Shown here piece by piece: positions 41,602-50,600 of a stretch of 52,685 bases of DNA. The position numbers and the translations under genes were made by a program. The DNA comes from JBCBSZ01 sp039185015. GTDB taxonomy: Bacteria; Actinomycetota; Acidimicrobiia; Acidimicrobiales; Poriferisodalaceae. Location of the stretch: NCBI GenBank assembly GCA_039185015.1, contig JBCDAU010000039.1, positions 1 through 52,685 on the forward strand, read 5' to 3'. The notes under the pieces were generated by a model. That model did not search any database, was not told the DNA's origin, and saw nothing but the letters and a program-made list of their open reading frames with translations. Each line of letters begins with the position of its first letter. The first letter of the stretch is position 1.

Positions 41602-42180
41602 ATGCCGGAACGTGAAGCGGACGACATCCCCACCGACGATCCCCGCCCGAAGGAGCTCCGCCGAGCGCCATCGCTCGTGCTCGTCAACACCGGCCCGGGC
41701 AAGGGCAAGACCTCCGCGGCCGTCGGCGTGATCATCCGGGCCGTCGCCCGGGACTGGACCGTCGGCGTGGTGCAGTTCCTCAAGTCGGGCACCTGGAAGA
41801 CCGGTGAGGAGAAGGTCTGCAAGCAGCTCGGCGTGGACTGGTGGGCCGACGGCGAGGGCTTCACCTGGGACTCCGACGACCTCGACAAGGACGAGGGGGC
41901 CGCCGCTGCTGCCTGGGCGCACGCCGAGCAGATCATCGCCGCCGGTGACCACCGGCTCGTGGTGTTGGACGAGATCACCTACGCGATCAACTGGGAGTGG
42001 ATCCCCGTGCAGCGGGTCGTCGAGGCGATCACGAACCGCCCCGAGCACGTCAACATCGTCATCACCGGCCGCAACGCGCCGGCCGAGGTGATCGAGGTCG
42101 CCGACACCGTCTCCGAGATCGGCGTCGTGAAGCACGCCTACAAGTCGGGCATCCGAGCCAAGAAGGGCATCGACTACTGA
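41602..42180 (+). CDS. cobO: Cob(I)yrinic acid a,c-diamide adenosyltransferase (CobO/BtuR)
   Basis: This is a 192-residue enzyme. VLVNTGPGKGKTSAAVGVII is the modified P-loop of the CobA/CobO/BtuR family, VVQFLKSGTWKTGEEKV and LVVLDEITYAINWEWIP follow, and VITGRNAPAEVIEVADTVSE is diagnostic. It transfers the adenosyl group of ATP to the Co(I) corrinoid, so it needs a reductant to form Co(I). It is controlled by the cobalamin riboswitch upstream. Its TGA overlaps the ATG of the [2Fe-2S] protein gene by one base. Confidence 0.96.
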   Translation: MPEREADDIPTDDPRPKELRRAPSLVLVNTGPGKGKTSAAVGVIIRAVARDWTVGVVQFLKSGTWKTGEEKVCKQLGVDWWADGEGFTWDSDDLDKDEGAAAAAWAHAEQIIAAGDHRLVVLDEITYAINWEWIPVQRVVEAITNRPEHVNIVITGRNAPAEVIEVADTVSEIGVVKHAYKSGIRAKKGIDY

Positions 42181-43238
42181 TGGCAGGCAGCATCCCCGCT
42201 CCGTCGGTCTCGGTGCTGGTCTGTCACGGGTGCTGCTGCGGGACCGAGCGCAAGCACCCGGACGTCGACCACGACGGCCATCGGGCTCACCTCGCCGAAG
42301 CAGCGGAGCGAGCCGGTGGCCGGCTGCGCACCGTCGACTGCGTCGGGCCCTGCGAACGGTCCAACGTGGTCATCGTCCGGCGCGGGTCGGAGCGGCACTG
42401 GTTCGGTGAGCTCCGCCACGACGACGAGATCGAACGCCTCGGCGAGTGGATCGCCGCCGGTGCGGACGGGCCGCTCGGGGGGCTCGCCCGCCATCGCTTC
42501 CCGAAGCCGGTGCCGCCGGCTGAGCGCCGGATGCTGCCCGAGTGGGGTCCCGAGCTGGCCGAGCGATGCATCGAGCGGATCGCCGCAGGTGGGGCCTGGA
42601 CGATGGGGGTGCACGGTGCGCTCGCCGAGTTCCACACGGAGGCCGGAGTCGAGATCGTCGACACGCCCGCCGGTGACGGTCACCTCATCGAGGCCCGTTC
42701 GGCGAGCGGGGCGATGCGCCTGACGATCGATGCGTCGACGCGAGCGTTCGCCTTCGAGCGAGACGACCAGTCTGAGGTCGAGCTGCTCGTTCGTCGTGGC
42801 ACGAGCCTCGTCACCAATACCGGATTGGCCGAGCTCGGCCCCGACCGGTCCCCGCTGTTCGACGAGGAGGCCGGGCAGACGATCTTCGATCTGGGGCTCG
42901 GCGACATGGCGGCGCAGTTCGGCATCCGCACGGGCGACCGCGACCTCGTTGCCGTGCTCCGGCGCCAGGTCGGCACGCCGCTGGTCGACATCGGGACCGA
43001 CGTCTTCGCGGCGATCGTCGCCGCCTCACCGACCCGGGTCGTCACGACGGCGCTCGGTCGGATCGAGGTGACGGCGCCGATCCCACCGCCCGACGGCGAG
43101 TCGCCCCACGGCTCGCACACCCACCTCCGCCCCGACGACCTGGCGCTCGGGCTCGACCTCCCCCATGAGATGGAGGTGCCCTCGGGATGGCATCTCGGTC
43201 CGATCCACTATCCGGCCACGGTGGGGACGGCGGCGTGA
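42180..43238 (+). CDS. [2Fe-2S] thioredoxin-fold ferredoxin fused to a conserved domain (DUF6925-like), cobO operon
   Basis: This is a 352-residue protein. Residues 8-75 have SVLVCHGCCCGTERKHPDVD and TVDCVGPCERSNVVIVRRG, the cysteine layout of a thioredoxin-like [2Fe-2S] ferredoxin. The C-terminal part (about 220-352), with FDLGLGDMAAQFGIRTGDRD, LGRIEVTAPIPPPDGESP and HGSHTHLRPDD, resembles a family I recall as DUF6925; this is unverified. The HTH histidines could bind metal. It is coupled to cobO by a 1-bp overlap and to the next gene by GTGA, and shares the riboswitch. A plausible role is electron delivery for Co(II) to Co(I) reduction before adenosylation (inference). Confidence 0.8.
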   Translation: MAGSIPAPSVSVLVCHGCCCGTERKHPDVDHDGHRAHLAEAAERAGGRLRTVDCVGPCERSNVVIVRRGSERHWFGELRHDDEIERLGEWIAAGADGPLGGLARHRFPKPVPPAERRMLPEWGPELAERCIERIAAGGAWTMGVHGALAEFHTEAGVEIVDTPAGDGHLIEARSASGAMRLTIDASTRAFAFERDDQSEVELLVRRGTSLVTNTGLAELGPDRSPLFDEEAGQTIFDLGLGDMAAQFGIRTGDRDLVAVLRRQVGTPLVDIGTDVFAAIVAASPTRVVTTALGRIEVTAPIPPPDGESPHGSHTHLRPDDLALGLDLPHEMEVPSGWHLGPIHYPATVGTAA

Positions 43239-43804
43239 CGGCGACGCATGGGAGCACCGGCGCCCCGCGGATCGTCGAGGAGTACGGCTCGACGCTGGAG
43301 ATCTTCGACCTTCCGTGCGACGAGGACACGCTCCTGGCCGTGCTCACCGAGCTCTTCGAGCACTGGTGGGACGACATCTTCTTCGGCACCCTCGTCCAGG
43401 GCGGGGCCTGGGAGGTGGCGGCGCCCAATGCTCCGGAGCGGCTCTCGATGCTCGACGGGTACCTCACCGTCGACTTCGGCCGCTGGCACTTCCACCTCTG
43501 CATCGGCGAGCACACGGCGTCAGGCCCTGAGCTCGGTCGCATCCGCCGATGCGCGGAGGCACACCTCTACCGGACCATCGGCCGAGACGGGAGCCCCGTG
43601 TCGTGGGGCCTGCGGTTGCTGAACGGCGAGGGCACCCAGATCGGCTCGGTGCTGCTGCCGAACCCGTTCCTCTCGAACCGCCAGGAGATCCTCCCCGAAC
43701 CCGACTGGGACCGCCTGGCCTGCTGGGACCTGCTGCGCGAGCGCTTCCTCGGCCTGCTTCCCGACCCGAAGGACCGCACGGGCGCGGGCTTCGCGCACGG
43801 CTGA
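43235..43804 (+). CDS. Conserved protein of unknown function, third gene of the cobO riboswitch operon
   Basis: This is a 189-residue soluble protein. Distinctive segments are EIFDLPCDEDTLLAVLTELF, EHWWDDIFFGTLVQGGAWEV, LDGYLTVDFGRWHFHLCIGE and SPVSWGLRLLNGEGTQIG. I recall homologs as a domain of unknown function (possibly DUF7676, not verified). The conserved Cys/His in FHLCIGEH and several Trp residues could form a ligand or metal site. It overlaps the [2Fe-2S] protein gene by 4 bp. Being third under a cobalamin riboswitch ties it to corrinoid metabolism. No reaction can be named. Confidence 0.75.
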   Translation: MTATHGSTGAPRIVEEYGSTLEIFDLPCDEDTLLAVLTELFEHWWDDIFFGTLVQGGAWEVAAPNAPERLSMLDGYLTVDFGRWHFHLCIGEHTASGPELGRIRRCAEAHLYRTIGRDGSPVSWGLRLLNGEGTQIGSVLLPNPFLSNRQEILPEPDWDRLACWDLLRERFLGLLPDPKDRTGAGFAHG

Positions 43805-43857
43805 CGCCGGCGGGCTCGGACGGCCTCGCTTGCGGCCACACCACGGACCTGTTCTGA

Positions 43858-44016
43858 TACCGCTGCCGCAGTGAACGGGAATCCGGTGCGAATCCGGGAC
43901 TGTCCTCGCAACTGTGACCGGGAAGTCGCCATCCCTCGTGTGCCACTGACCCAACGGGTTGGGAAGGCCGGACGGTGACGACGATCCGGGAGTCAGGAGA
44001 CCGGCTGCGGCGCCGA
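43858..44016 (+). promoter_or_regulatory. Cobalamin riboswitch upstream of the BtuF-type transporter
   Basis: This is a complete cobalamin aptamer: GGGAATCCGGTGCGAATCCG, then GGACTGTCCTCGCAACTGTG, GCCACTGACCC with GGGTTGGGAAGGC, and the B12 box AGTCAGGAGACCGGCTGC. The closing stem P1 is GCCGCAG (43865-43871) with CTGCGGC (44005-44011). The transporter start lies 47 bp further on. It should repress uptake and chelatase genes when B12 is plentiful. Confidence 0.93.
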
Positions 44017-44062
44017 CAACCCACCACCGGATCCACGAAGGATGGAAAGGACAGGTGACGCC

Positions 44063-45382
44063 ATGACGGCGTTCCCCCGTGCGCGTCGCTCGACGCGCCG
44101 CTGGCTCCCCCTGCTGCTCGCACTCGCGCTCGTCGCCGCTGCCTGCGGCGACAGCGATGACGAGGCCACGAGCGAGACGACGGTCGACACGACCGAGGCG
44201 GCCAGCGACAGCACCGAGGCCCCCGAGGACACGACGGTCGAGACGACGACCGCCGTCGCCGAGCCGCCGACGGCCAACCTCACCGACAGCTGCGTCGAGA
44301 CCGCTGCTGACGGCATCGACTACTTCCCCGAGCAGGTCGACCTCGAGTACGCCGCCAACTTCTCGGTGAGCTACCACGGCACCTACAAGATCCTCACGAT
44401 CAACGAGCCGTTCCCGGGTGGCGCCGCCGAGTCCTACGTGCTCGTGCAGTGCGGCACCGAGGCCCCGGCGGACGTCGACGCACCGGCGCCCGTGGCGGCC
44501 ACGATCGAGATCCCGATCGACGGCCTGCTGTCGTCGTCCACCACGCACCTGCCGTTCATCGAGCAGCTGGGCCGCGTCGACGACCTGGTCGGCGTGTCCA
44601 GCCTGGGCTTCGTCAGCAGCGAGGCCGTGCTCGCCCGATCCGCCGACCTGATCGAGTACTCGTCGGAGGGCGTGCTCGACACCGAGGTCGTGCTGACCGC
44701 CGGCGCCGACGTGCTGATGACCCAAGGAACCGAGGACGAGGGCTATCAGTTGCTGCGCGATGCCGGGCTCCCCGTGGTCGCCAACGCCGAGTGGCTCGAG
44801 CCCACCCCGCTCGGCCGGGCCGAGTGGATCAAGTACATGGCGGTGCTCTTCAACGAGGAGGCCGCGGCCACCGAGCAGTTCGAGTCCGTCGAGGCCGACT
44901 ACGACGCCGTCGTCGCCCTCGCCGGCGGAGTCGCGGACGAGGACCGGCCGTCGATCATGACCGGTGCCGACTTCGGTGGCTCCTTCTTCGCTGCAGGCGG
45001 TGACTCCTACGTCGCACAGCTGATCGCCGACGCCGGTGGCGCCTACGTCTGGTCCGACAACGCCGACACCGGCAGCCTGGAGCTCGACCTCGAGGCCCAG
45101 CTCGAGCGGGCCGGCGATGCGGAGATCTGGATCAACGGCTCGACCTTCTGGCCGTCGCTGTCCGGGATGCTCGACGAAGAGCCTCGGTACGGGGAGTTCG
45201 CCTCGCACGCCAGTGGCCAGGTCTGGGTGTACAACCGCATCCAGAACGAGAACGGCGGCGTCGACTACTTCGAACGCGGCGTCACCCGTCCCGATCTCGT
45301 CCTGGCCGACCTGTTGAAGATCTTCCACCCCGAGCTGGCCGAGGACCACGAGTTCGAGTGGTACCAGCAGGTCCCCGGTTGA
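44063..45382 (+). CDS. ABC transporter substrate-binding lipoprotein, BtuF/FecB type
   Basis: This is a 439-residue lipoprotein. The signal peptide ends in LVAAAC, followed by a Thr/Glu-rich linker. A short N-terminal module with Cys residues (LTDSCVETAADGID, VLVQCGTEAP) and ANFSVSYHGTYKILTINEPF precedes the class III binding-protein fold (PFIEQLGRVDDLVGVSSLG, SIMTGADFGGSFFAAGGDSY, RGVTRPDLVLADLLKIFHPE). Riboswitch control and the adjacent FecCD permease and ATPase suggest corrinoid (B12 or cobinamide) uptake. A cobalt or siderophore ligand is less likely but possible. Confidence 0.9.
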   Translation: MTAFPRARRSTRRWLPLLLALALVAAACGDSDDEATSETTVDTTEAASDSTEAPEDTTVETTTAVAEPPTANLTDSCVETAADGIDYFPEQVDLEYAANFSVSYHGTYKILTINEPFPGGAAESYVLVQCGTEAPADVDAPAPVAATIEIPIDGLLSSSTTHLPFIEQLGRVDDLVGVSSLGFVSSEAVLARSADLIEYSSEGVLDTEVVLTAGADVLMTQGTEDEGYQLLRDAGLPVVANAEWLEPTPLGRAEWIKYMAVLFNEEAAATEQFESVEADYDAVVALAGGVADEDRPSIMTGADFGGSFFAAGGDSYVAQLIADAGGAYVWSDNADTGSLELDLEAQLERAGDAEIWINGSTFWPSLSGMLDEEPRYGEFASHASGQVWVYNRIQNENGGVDYFERGVTRPDLVLADLLKIFHPELAEDHEFEWYQQVPG

Positions 45383-45419
45383 TGCGCACAGCGCCGAGCG
45401 CAGCGCGTTCGGTCGTGAT

Positions 45420-46526
45420 GTGAGCGTGGTGACGCACACACCGGCCCCGACCGTCTCCGACGAGACGGGGCTGGTGCGTGCGCCGGACCGGCGACGGGTG
45501 CTGATCGGGATGGGCGCCTTCGGTGGCGTTGCGCTCGTCGCCTTCGTGATGGCCATCGCCATCGGGTCGGTCTGGATCCCGCCCGGCGACGTGGTGTCGA
45601 TCCTGTTCGGAGGCTCGTCGACCGAGACCGGGTGGGAGGCGATCGTGCGCGACATTCGCCTGCCCCGGTCGATCACCGCGGCGTTGTGTGGCGCCGGGTT
45701 GGCGGTCGCGGGTGTCCAGATGCAGACGTTGTTCCGCAACCCGCTCGCCGGGCCGTACGTGCTGGGGATCTCCTCCGGGGCGAGCCTCGGTGTCGCGCTG
45801 GTCGTGCTCACCGCCGGGGCCAGCGGCACCACCGGATTCCTGAGCGGACTCGGAGCCTTCGGCGACCTCGGGCTCGCCGTCGCCTCCGCCGCCGGCTCCA
45901 CGCTGGTGCTGACGCTCGTGCTCGCGGTGTCGCGACGGGTGGAGTCGATCGCCACGGTGCTGATCGTCGGGCTGATGTTCGGCCAGGTCGTCCTGGCGAT
46001 GACCACCGTCCTGATCGCCGGCGCTGATCCCGAGCGGATCCAGGCCTACCTCGTGTGGAGCTTCGGCAGCTTCCGCGGTGTGTCGTGGGACGAGCTGCGG
46101 ATCCTCGCTCCGGTCGTGATCGTGGCCGGAGCTGCGGTGTGGCTCACGGCCAAGCAACTGAACGCCATGCTGCTCGGCGAGCGGTACGCCGCCAGCCTGG
46201 GAGTCGACGTCCGCCGAACTCGGCGCATCACCGTCGTGCTCGCTTCGCTCGTGGCCGGCGTCGTGACCGCGTTCGCCGGGCCGATCGCGTTCATCGGCGT
46301 TGCCGTACCGCACCTCGCCCGAGCGGTGCTCGGCACCATCGACCACCGGTATCTGCTCCCGGCCTCGGCACTCGGCGGCGCAGCGGTGGCCCTGGTCGCC
46401 GAGATCGGTGCCCAACTCCCGGGCCGAGCGGGGGTGCTCCCCCTCAACGCGGTCACCGCCCTCATCGGCGCTCCGGTGGTCATCTGGGTCGTGGTCCGCA
46501 ACACCCGATCGACGGCGGGGTTCTGA
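45420..46526 (+). CDS. FecCD-family ABC transporter permease (BtuC-like)
   Basis: This is a 368-residue inner-membrane protein with about nine to ten membrane segments. RLPRSITAALCGAGLAVAGV, RNPLAGPYVLGISSGASLG, AGPIAFIGVAVPHLARAVLG and PGRAGVLPLNAVTALIGAPV are FecCD/BtuC signatures. The start is the GTG at 45420, which is 37 bp after the binding-protein gene; the ATG at 45418 is immediately followed by a stop in its own frame. It forms the membrane channel with the ATPase 1 bp downstream. Confidence 0.95.
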   Translation: MSVVTHTPAPTVSDETGLVRAPDRRRVLIGMGAFGGVALVAFVMAIAIGSVWIPPGDVVSILFGGSSTETGWEAIVRDIRLPRSITAALCGAGLAVAGVQMQTLFRNPLAGPYVLGISSGASLGVALVVLTAGASGTTGFLSGLGAFGDLGLAVASAAGSTLVLTLVLAVSRRVESIATVLIVGLMFGQVVLAMTTVLIAGADPERIQAYLVWSFGSFRGVSWDELRILAPVVIVAGAAVWLTAKQLNAMLLGERYAASLGVDVRRTRRITVVLASLVAGVVTAFAGPIAFIGVAVPHLARAVLGTIDHRYLLPASALGGAAVALVAEIGAQLPGRAGVLPLNAVTALIGAPVVIWVVVRNTRSTAGF

Positions 46527-46527
46527 G

Positions 46528-47598
46528 ATGACCAAGCCTCCGCCCGGCGACACCGTCCTGTCGACCGAGCAGCTCGCCTCGGGGTACCGGCCCCGACGCC
46601 GGCCGGCCCGGGTCGTGGTGCCTGCGGTGGACCTGTCGGTCGGTCCCGGTGAGCTGGTCACGCTCCTCGGCCCCAACGGCGCCGGGAAGTCGACGCTGCT
46701 CCGCACCGTGTCGGGCGTGCAGCCGGCGATGTCGGGGGCGGTCACGCTGCTCGGTGATCCGCTCGAGCGACTCGGCCGGACCGAACGAGCGCGACGTCTG
46801 GCCTCGGTGCTCACCGAGCGGGTGTCGGTCGGTCAGCTCGCCGGGTACGACCTCGTGGCGCTCGGGCGGCAGCCCCACACCGGGTGGAGTGGGGTGCTCG
46901 ACGATCGGGACCACCGGATCGTCGGCGAGGCCATCGTGGCCGTCGGCGCAGCCCACCTCGCCGACCGTGACATCGGCGAGCTCAGCGACGGGGAGCGGCA
47001 GCGCCTCATGATCGCCCGCGCGCTCGCCCAGGAACCGGCGGTGTTGATCCTCGACGAGCCGACGGCGTTCCTCGACGTGACCAGTCGCATCGAGCTCGGC
47101 GCGCTGCTCCAGCGCCTCGCCCACGGGCGCGGCCTGGGGGTGATCTGCTCGACCCACGACCTCGACCTGGCGCTCGCGACCGCGGACACCGTCTGGTTGC
47201 TGGACGCGCGGGGTGCGCTCCGCGTCGGGGCTCCCGAGGACCTGGGCTTGTCCGGAGCGATCGGCGAGGTGTTCGGCACCGTCGAGCTCGAGTTCGATCC
47301 CGAACGCGGCACCTTCAGTCGGCGCCCCGAGATCGCCGGCTTCGCTCGGATCGTCGGGGACGGCCTCGCCGCTCGGCTCTGCGGCAGGGCGCTGACCCGC
47401 ATCGGCTACCACACCGACGAGCTCCCCCACGGGGTGGCGGCCGACGTCACCGTCGTCGTGCGCGAGGTGGCGACCGGCGCGGCGTTCGTCGCCTCCGGAC
47501 CCACGGTCCCCGAGCGCACCTGTCTCGATCTGCGTTCGCTGTGCGCTCACCTGCGCACGAACGCGACCATCGACTCGGTCAGCGGGGCCGAGTCGTGA
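46528..47598 (+). CDS. ABC transporter ATP-binding protein (BtuD/FecE-like) with C-terminal extension
   Basis: This is a 356-residue ATPase. Walker A is LLGPNGAGKSTLLRTVSGV, the signature is ELSDGERQRLMIARALA (LSDGE in place of LSGGE), Walker B is VLILDEPTAF and the switch His is in CSTHDLD. The first 250 residues form the usual domain. About 100 extra residues follow (from about 255), with strands such as ADVTVVVREVATGAAF; their role is unknown, perhaps regulatory. It is energetically coupled to the BtuC-like permease. Confidence 0.95.
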   Translation: MTKPPPGDTVLSTEQLASGYRPRRRPARVVVPAVDLSVGPGELVTLLGPNGAGKSTLLRTVSGVQPAMSGAVTLLGDPLERLGRTERARRLASVLTERVSVGQLAGYDLVALGRQPHTGWSGVLDDRDHRIVGEAIVAVGAAHLADRDIGELSDGERQRLMIARALAQEPAVLILDEPTAFLDVTSRIELGALLQRLAHGRGLGVICSTHDLDLALATADTVWLLDARGALRVGAPEDLGLSGAIGEVFGTVELEFDPERGTFSRRPEIAGFARIVGDGLAARLCGRALTRIGYHTDELPHGVAADVTVVVREVATGAAFVASGPTVPERTCLDLRSLCAHLRTNATIDSVSGAES

Positions 47599-47640
47599 CC
47601 GCCACCCCCTCCGTCGACTCGAACGAACAGGACTGACTCG

Positions 47641-50600
47641 ATGCTGCTCCTCGTCTCCAACGCCGACACCGAGCTCCTCGCCCTGCGATCGGTCATCGAC
47701 GATCTGCCCGATGAGGTCGGGACCGTCCGCTGGGCTCATCCGGACCGGGTCGACGACATCGACCTCGTCGACGGGGTGAGGGTCGTGGTCGTCCGCCTGC
47801 TGGGCGGCCGGGATGCCTGGATCGACGACGACGGCGCGCCGATGGTCGACCGCCTGCGCGCCACCTGCGCGGAACGTGACGTGGCCTTCGTCGCCGTCGG
47901 GGGCGAGGTGGCCCCCGACCCGGACCTCCTCGTCTCGTCGACCGTGCCGACCGGCGTCGCCACCGAGGTGCACCGGTACCTCGCCGCAGGGGGCCCGGCG
48001 AACCTGGCGAACCTCGTCCGATTCCTCGCCGACACGCTCACCATGAGCGGGCACGGCTTCGAGCCGCCCGCACCGGTCGCCGACGTTGGTGTGTGGGACG
48101 GCGCCGGGATGGGCTCGGACGGTGAGCGGCGGTCCGGGCGTCCGCTCGTCGCCGTGCTCTTCTACCGGGCCCACCTGGTGGCCGGGAACACCACGCACGT
48201 CCGCGACCTCTGCGAGGCGCTCGATGCCGCCGGGGCCGACGCCGTGGCGATCTGGACCTACTCGCTGCGCCGCGACGGCGACGGTGAGGTGCCCGCGCTC
48301 CAGCGCTGCCGCGATCTCGGGGTGGATGCGATCATCACCTCGACCCGGGCGGGTGGCAACACCGTCGACGACGGCGCCGCCTGGGAGGTGCCGGTCCTCG
48401 ACGAGCTGGGCATCCCGGTCATCCAGTCGCCGTCGTCGAGCCGGTCATCGGCGGAGTGGCTCGATGACGAGGCAGGGCTGTCGCCGCTCGACGTGGCGAC
48501 CGGGGTGGCGATCCCCGAGTTCGACGGCCGGATCATCGGCCCGACCTACTCCTTCAAGGAGATCGTCGAGGACGGCGCCGCCGGCGAGCAGATCCTCGCC
48601 ACTCGCTCGGTCACCGAACGTGCAGAGCGCCTCGCTCGCCTCGCCGTGCGGACCGCCGGGCTCCGCCACACCCCCGACGCCGAGCGGCGCGTCGCCATCG
48701 TGCTGTCGGCGTATCCGACCAAGCGGTCCCGGCTCGGCAACGCCGTCGGGCTCGACACCCCGGCCTCGGCGATCGAGCTGATCCGGGCGATGAGCCACGC
48801 CGGCTACGTCGTGGGGAAGATCCCCGAGGACGGCGACGCGCTGATGGAGCTGCTCACCGCCGGGTTCACCTACGACCGGCCGACGCTCGGCGGCGAGCAG
48901 GTCGAGATCGCCGCGGGGTCCCTCCCCGCCGAGGCCTACACGACCTGGTTCGAGGGGCTGCCCGCGCAGGCGCGCGACGAGGTCACCGAGCTCTGGGGCC
49001 CAGCGCCCGGCGAGGTGTACGTCCGCGACGGCGCCCTGCACTTCCCCGGGCTCGACCTGGGCAACGTGCTCGTCACGATCCAGCCACCTCGTGGGTTCGG
49101 TGCCGATCCGATCGCGACGTACCACGCCCCCGACATCCCGCCGCCCCACCACTACCTCGGCTTCTACCGCTGGCTGGCCGAGCCGCGGGCCAGCGGCGGC
49201 TGGGGCGCCGACGCGATCGTGCACCTGGGCAAGCACGGCACCGTCGAGTGGTTGCCGGGCAAGGCGCTGGCGCTCTCTGCCGGTTGCTTCCCCGACGCCG
49301 CCGTCGCCGACGTGCCGTTCTTCTACCCCTTCATCGTCAACGATCCGGGCGAGGGCACGCAGGCCAAGCGACGCACGCACGCCGTGGTGGTCGATCACCT
49401 GCCCCCGCCCCTCACCCGGGCCGACACCTACGACGACGTCGCCCGGCTCGAGCAGCTCCTCGACGCGCTCGCCAACGCGGAGGCGATGGACCCGGCCAAG
49501 GCACCCGCCCTCCGCCAACAGGTGTGGGAGGTGCTGGTCGCGGCCGAGATCCACCGCGACCTCGACCTCGGCGACGCGCCCCCGACCGACACCGACGAGT
49601 TCGACGACATGGTGCTCCACGTCGATGGCTACCTGTGCGCTCTGAAGGACGCGCAGATCCGGGGAGGGCTGCACACCCTCGGGCAGGTGCCCGCCGAGGA
49701 CTCGCTGATCGACCTGGTGTTGGCGGTGACCCGCCTCCCGCAGGGGCCGGTGCCCGCGCTCCGGGCGACGGTCGCCGCCGAGCTCGACATCGCCCTCCAG
49801 GACGCGGGACGCATCGAGGTCGACCGGGTCGAGGCGGCGTGTCGCGAACGGGTCGAGGCCCTCGCTGGCGCCGCTTGGGACGAGACCGCCACCGACGACC
49901 CGACCCTGAGTTGGGTGGCGCGACGCCTCGTCCCCGATCTGCGGAGCACGCCCGACGAGGTCGGCAACCTGCTGGCCGGGCTCGCCGGTCAGCACATCCC
50001 CGCCGGGCCGAGCGGGGCGCCGAGCCGTGGTGCGGCCAACGTGTTGCCGACCGGCCGCAACTTCTACTCGGTGGACCCGAAGGCCATCCCGTCGCCGCTG
50101 GCGTGGGAGGTCGGCTCGACCCTCGCCGAGCGTCTCGTCGAGCGCCACGTCGACGAGACCGGCGTCGCGCCCAGCACCGTCGGGCTCGTATTGTGGGGCA
50201 CCGCCTGCATGCGGACCGCGGGAGACGACGCCGCCGAGGCGCTCGCCCTCCTCGGCGTGCGCCCGGTCTGGGACGAGCAGAGCCAGCGGGTCGTCGGGCT
50301 CGAGGTGATCCCGCTCGACGAGCTGGGCCGCCCTCGGGTCGACATCACGCTCCGGATCTCCGGCTTCTTCCGCGACGCCTTTCCCCACGTGATCGCCCTG
50401 CTGGACGAGGCGGTCGAGCTGGTGGCAGCGCTCGACGAGCCGACCGACCAGAACCCGATCGCCGCGACGGGTGCGGCCGATGCCCGCCTCTGGGGCCCGC
50501 CGCCGGGTGGGTACGGCTCGGGCATCCTGCCCGTGATCGAGCAGGGATCGTGGCGCACCCAGCAGGACCTCGCCGAGGTCTACCTGGCATGGTCGGGCTT

